NCBI GenBank assembly: GCA_026014845.1
Contig: JAOZHM010000069.1
Coordinates: 1 to 24,361 of the forward strand
From: Candidatus Bathyarchaeota archaeon
Lineage (GTDB): Archaea > Thermoproteota > Bathyarchaeia > Bathyarchaeales > Bathycorpusculaceae
Direction of reading: 5' to 3'
Length of the DNA: 24,361 nt
Position 1 is the stretch's first letter, and the number at the start of each line of letters is the position of its first letter. The position numbers and the translations under genes are program-made. Shown piece after piece: positions 21,672-24,361 of this stretch. The notes under the pieces were generated by a model. The model had not been told where the DNA came from. It saw only the letters and a list, made by a program, of their open reading frames with translations, and searched no databases.

Positions 21672-22640
21672 ATGGGCGACGAGAAAAAAGATGAGAATTC
21701 TGACCCTTTGTTAAGCTCTCAATTGGAACCTGAGAAGATTCAACGCTGTCCAGAATGTGGCAGTACAAGATTTATGCGTGATTATGAGTGTGCCGAAGTG
21801 GTTTGTATGGACTGCGGCTTCGTGATAACCGCAAAAATAGCTGACAGGGGGCCAGAATGGAGAGCTTTTACCAATGAGCAGAGGGCGAAACGGACAAGGG
21901 TTGGTGCTCCATTAACTTATACAATTCACGATAAAGGCTTATCCACAATGATTGATTGGCATGACCGCGATGTTTATGGAAAAAGTCTGTCGCCTGGGCA
22001 GAAGGCGCAAGTCTACCGTCTCAGGAAGTGGCAACGCCGCATAAGGGTTTCAGATGCCACGGAACGCAACCTCGCCTTTGCATTATCTGAAATCACAAAA
22101 ATCGCCAACAACCTAAACCTTCCTAAGAATATCCTCGAGACAGCTTCGGTTATCTATCGAAAAGCCGTTAAGGAACGGTTGATACGTGGGAGATCAATTC
22201 AGGGCGTAACCGCCGCAGCAGTCTATTTGGCTTGTAGGCAATGCAAGCTAGCCAGAACTTTGGAAGAAATTGCCCAAGCGTCGAATGTAAACAAAAAAGA
22301 GGTTGGTCGCAGCTATCGTTTCTTAGTCAAAGAACTTGACTATTTCGTTCCACCTGTAAAGCCAAGCCAGTACATAACAAAATTTTCAAATCAGTTAACA
22401 ATGCAGGGGAAAGTTGAGGAAATAGCGCATAAAATTTTGGCAACCGCAAAAGAGTTAAAGCTAACTTCGGGTCGTGGTCCCACAGGTATAGCGGCAGCTG
22501 CGAGCTATATAGCTTCTGTGTTGACTGGTGAGAGGAAAACGCAAAGAGAGATAGCTGAAATAGCACAGGTAACTGAAGTTACTATCCGAAACCGTTACAA
22601 GGAACTCGTAGAACGTCTGATGTTCCAGATAAGCCTCTAA
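21672..22640 (+). CDS. tfb: transcription initiation factor TFB
   Basis: A 322-residue archaeal TFIIB homolog that binds TBP-DNA and BRE and recruits RNA polymerase. The zinc ribbon is CPECG (Cys26, Cys29) with VVCMDCG (Cys45, Cys48). The B-reader/linker region, PEWRAFTNEQRAKRTRVGAP and DRDVYGKSLSP, is intact. Two cyclin repeats follow, with ALSEITKIANNLNLPKNILE, RGRSIQGVTAAAVYLACR and SGRGPTGIAAAASYIASVLT, then the C-terminal helix-turn-helix (REIAEIAQVTEVTIRNRYKE) that reads the BRE. Full length. It abuts Gar1 with no spacer, so it depends on the upstream promoter and probably on coupled translation. Confidence 0.97.
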   Translation: MGDEKKDENSDPLLSSQLEPEKIQRCPECGSTRFMRDYECAEVVCMDCGFVITAKIADRGPEWRAFTNEQRAKRTRVGAPLTYTIHDKGLSTMIDWHDRDVYGKSLSPGQKAQVYRLRKWQRRIRVSDATERNLAFALSEITKIANNLNLPKNILETASVIYRKAVKERLIRGRSIQGVTAAAVYLACRQCKLARTLEEIAQASNVNKKEVGRSYRFLVKELDYFVPPVKPSQYITKFSNQLTMQGKVEEIAHKILATAKELKLTSGRGPTGIAAAASYIASVLTGERKTQREIAEIAQVTEVTIRNRYKELVERLMFQISL

Positions 22641-22649
22641 AATCCCCAA

Positions 22650-22672
22650 TTTTTCTGGATTTTTCGTTTTTT
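22650..22672 (+). terminator. T-rich terminator after TFB
   Basis: Three T-tracts, 22650-22654, 22660-22664 and 22667-22672, within 35 nt of the TFB stop. They match the poly-T signals used by archaeal RNA polymerase. Confidence 0.6.
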
Positions 22673-22689
22673 CACTTTGGCAAGCGGTT

Positions 22690-22983
22690 TTAAAGAAGAC
22701 CTTCATCCTCGTAACTAGAGCGTTCTTCGACCGGCTTATTTTCTTCGTTCAATCGTGCTGATGTGACGTCTCCAAGTTGTTGAAGAAATTCTTGCGGAAT
22801 TCTATCCTTTAAGGCTTTAATGTCATCTCTCAATTTATTAACTTCGCCTTCTAGCTCCTTTGCTCTTTCGGTTAATTCTACAACATCTTCAAGCTTCTTC
22901 TTCTCCTCCAAAAGCGTGCTTTTCTCCTTTTCTAAAGTGTTTATTTTTTCCTCGAGTTTGGTTTTCATCTCGACAACTTGCAC
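22690..22983 (-). CDS. coiled-coil protein, partner of the divergent zinc-ribbon gene
   Basis: A 97-residue protein that is almost all heptad-repeat helix from residue 6 to about 63 (KTKLEEKINTLEKEKSTLLE, KKKLEDVVELTERAKELEGE, VNKLRDDIKALKDRI). A looser tail follows, ending EERSSYEDEGLL. Hydrophobic a/d positions are filled by Leu, Ile and Val, so dimerisation is expected. The GTG start has GGTGA 6 nt upstream; an ATG at 22968 is an alternative. The core lines up with the coil of the divergent gene at 23101. No known family recognised. Confidence 0.72.
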   Translation of the reverse strand: MQVVEMKTKLEEKINTLEKEKSTLLEEKKKLEDVVELTERAKELEGEVNKLRDDIKALKDRIPQEFLQQLGDVTSARLNEENKPVEERSSYEDEGLL

Positions 22984-23100
22984 AACTCTTCACCTGCACT
23001 AATTTCTGTTATACTCACAATTAATAATTTGCCCTTGAACCGTAGGCGTTGCAAAACACATTTTAGACTCTATGGTGATAATTATAGAAGGGGCTATAAT

Positions 23101-23532
23101 TTGGTTGAATGTCCAAAGTGTGGAACAGAAGTAATTACCCCAGTTAAGACATGGTCTATTCCTTCTCGAAGAGCGGCGAGAAGAGGCGAAGAAAGCAAAC
23201 TTGTTATGGGAATATTTGAATGTCCGAATTGCCAAGCTAGGTTTAGAGCAGCTGTGACAGCCGAAACCAAAGCTGAGGAAACAGTAAGTGTTAAAAATAT
23301 GGTTAAGAGAATTAAAGGTATAAAGGGGGAACTTATGCAGACTCTCAAGAATCTTCGTGGAAAAATAAAAACCTTGGAGACAGAACGTGCAAATTTGATG
23401 ATTGAAATTGAAAAATTGAAGAAAATGGCAGAATCAAAGGTTAGCGCGCTTGAAGGTGAAGTAAGCATGTTGCGGGAGGAAGTGACATCCTTAAGGGACC
23501 TTCTAGGTTACACAGAAGAAGCAGAAAAATAA
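23101..23532 (+). CDS. zinc-ribbon plus coiled-coil protein
   Basis: A 143-residue protein with an N-terminal zinc ribbon made of VECPKCGTEVITPVKTW and IFECPNCQARF, two CxxC pairs about 40 residues apart. A basic stretch between them (SIPSRRAARRGEESKL) could touch nucleic acid. From about residue 60 to the end it is coiled coil (KRIKGIKGELMQTLKNLRGK, KIKTLETERANLMIEIEKL, VSALEGEVSMLREEVTSLRD). The TTG at 23101 is chosen since AAGGGG lies 7 nt upstream and the ribbon begins at once; the frame runs open to 22978 without a better start. Function unknown. A scaffold or chromosome- or ribosome-associated role is possible, but not shown. Confidence 0.75.
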   Translation: MVECPKCGTEVITPVKTWSIPSRRAARRGEESKLVMGIFECPNCQARFRAAVTAETKAEETVSVKNMVKRIKGIKGELMQTLKNLRGKIKTLETERANLMIEIEKLKKMAESKVSALEGEVSMLREEVTSLRDLLGYTEEAEK

Positions 23533-23571
23533 ATAGCAGTTAACCTACTATGCCTATTTCAGACCTAAAAT

Positions 23572-23976
23572 TTAGTCTTTCAAGTATTTCTTGTAATACT
23601 CTTGAGCCTTGGCTACCGCTTTTTTCGGGTTTTTCAAAATATGATACTTTGTCTCTGGTGAAATTTTCTCACTTTTGCTAAAGTATTCTATAACCTTTTT
23701 TGCATCTCCTTCGTAAATCGCTAAGCCTCCGGCTATTTCATACCACATCCTTGCCCTTACAAGATCCTTGGCTTTTTCACGTTTTTTTGCCTCTTTAGCA
23801 GCAGTACCTATTGAAACATCGATTTTTGTAGGGTCAAGAAACATCGTGTTAGACAACGCTTCATAGGTTTCTTGGTCTCGTCCGCAAATTTGTTCAAGTT
23901 CTGTCAGCGATTTTTCTGATTCAACTTGTATTTTTTGTTCTTTCTCTTTTCTTTTAAATCTGTCAAGTAAACCCAA
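23572..23976 (-). CDS. hypothetical helical protein
   Basis: A 134-residue, lysine-rich, mainly helical protein. It starts MGLLDRFKRKEKEQKIQVES, a basic amphipathic head. It goes on with AKKREKAKDLVRARMWYEIA, GGLAIYEGDAKKVIEYFSKS and NPKKAVAKAQEYYKKYLKD, which look like two TPR-like helical pairs (the W/Y-EIAGGLAIYEGD and KVIEYF pattern). The TTG start has GAGGGG 8 nt upstream, the same arrangement used by other TTG genes here. A CTTTAAAATT box near 24028 could be its TATA element. No named family recognised. Confidence 0.72.
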   Translation of the reverse strand: MGLLDRFKRKEKEQKIQVESEKSLTELEQICGRDQETYEALSNTMFLDPTKIDVSIGTAAKEAKKREKAKDLVRARMWYEIAGGLAIYEGDAKKVIEYFSKSEKISPETKYHILKNPKKAVAKAQEYYKKYLKD

Positions 23977-24056
23977 ACTGAAGCCCCTCTTAAGTTTTGA
24001 TGCGTCTTAATATTGCAATAGTTAATTTTAAAGGTTTGTTTTGTTTATTAGTAGTT

Positions 24057-24361
24057 ATGCCATATAAATTCACCTTTGACCTTTCAAAGATTCCGCGTTT
24101 CTTCTTTAAAGAAATTGCCAAAGCTAGTTATCAAAAAGGTATGCATAAAAAAGTCAGTAGAACTGTTCATGAAGTTATAAGAAGGTTTAAGATCCAAGAG
24201 GCGACGGGCCTCAACTTTTCCGACGCCGTTCTTCTTCTTGAAGATTTTGTGGAAATACAGGCTAGAAATCTTTTAGAAAGGGATAGGTTTGTGCAGACAA
24301 GAAAGAGAGCGCTTTTTCTGCCGCATTGTTCTAGGAAATACATGGATAGTCGTTGCAAGGC
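24057..24361 (+). CDS. DUF116-type protein, 5' part, runs off the window
   Basis: An open frame from ATG 24057 to the end without a stop, ~101 residues visible. It begins MPYKFTFDLSKIPRFFFKEI. Helical segments follow (KKVSRTVHEVIRRFKIQEAT and FSDAVLLLEDFVEIQARNLL). It then reaches TRKRALFLPHCSRKYMDSRC, the LPHC..C motif that opens the cysteine-rich core of DUF116 proteins. The function of DUF116 is unknown; the cysteines suggest metal binding. It is divergent from the helical protein gene, sharing an 80-nt gap. The gap contains TTAATTTTAAAGG (24022-24034), a likely TATA for one or both directions. Confidence 0.8.
   Translation, partial: MPYKFTFDLSKIPRFFFKEIAKASYQKGMHKKVSRTVHEVIRRFKIQEATGLNFSDAVLLLEDFVEIQARNLLERDRFVQTRKRALFLPHCSRKYMDSRCK

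Noticed and set aside
22978..23100. An N-terminal extension of the zinc-ribbon coil protein from a TTG at 22978.
   Set aside because: It would run through the divergent promoter and overlap the start of the opposite gene. The TTG at 23101 has a strong AAGGGG site and starts right at the zinc ribbon.
1..24361. Search by eye for CRISPR arrays, insertion sequences, rRNA and phage genes.
   Set aside because: No regularly spaced repeats, no transposase or integrase, no rRNA-like segment and no structural phage genes were found.

Overview
The window is chromosomal DNA of an archaeon, most likely a member of the TACK group such as a Bathyarchaeia-like lineage. The archaeal call is firm. It rests on TFB, Gar1, ribosomal proteins L7Ae, S28e and L24e, archaeal-type S-adenosylmethionine synthetase, Pth2, TruD, a GPN-loop GTPase, a PAC2 protein, an initiator tRNA with an A1-U72 pair, and TATA boxes about 25 nt upstream of short leaders. 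The lineage is inferred only from general gene style. Genes are dense. Starts are often TTG or GTG preceded by GGTGA or GAGGGG-type ribosome binding sites.

Layout. 1-3633 (+): the 3' end of a CDC48/VCP-type AAA ATPase, a small winged-helix-like protein, a geranylgeranyl-reductase-family flavoprotein, peptidyl-tRNA hydrolase Pth2 and pseudouridine synthase TruD. 3686-5926 (-): a compact operon of an HTH-CBS regulator, a short DHH phosphoesterase and a dimethylarginine dimethylaminohydrolase-like enzyme. It is transcribed divergently from the SAM synthetase gene (6009-7217). 7464-7933 (+): a RelE-type toxin-antitoxin pair. 8189-8779 (-): a membrane-anchored extracellular protein. 8971-11554 (+): an M29-type aminopeptidase, a small PC4-like protein, an acidic two-TM protein and a DUF4443-type winged-helix protein. 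11551-13521 (-): a GPN GTPase and a secreted transglutaminase-like protein.

13845-19094 (-): a run of a CinA/MoCF-domain protein, a zinc-ribbon protein, two adjacent PflA-like radical SAM enzymes (one is AmrS), a ribbon-helix-helix protein, a two-TM protein and a PAC2 protein. After these come initiator tRNA-Met (19214-19292), an unknown small gene, and a second toxin-antitoxin-like pair with a DUF5615 PIN-like protein (19854-20304). 20424-21265 (-) is the L7Ae-S28e-L24e ribosomal cluster, divergent from the Gar1-TFB operon (21423-22640). The end holds two divergent coiled-coil proteins that look related to each other, an unrecognised helical protein, and the 5' part of a DUF116 gene.

Most of the window is core information processing (translation, tRNA modification, transcription initiation) with small accessory insertions (two toxin-antitoxin loci, surface proteins). 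The most interesting points are: the HTH-CBS regulator facing the SAM synthetase gene over one TATA element; direct repeats bracketing the TATA box of the DUF5615 locus; the divergent pair of related coiled-coil genes; the AmrS plus second radical SAM tandem behind a ribbon-helix-helix gene; and a DHH phosphoesterase that seems to lack its C-terminal domain. No CRISPR array, insertion sequence, rRNA or prophage was seen.
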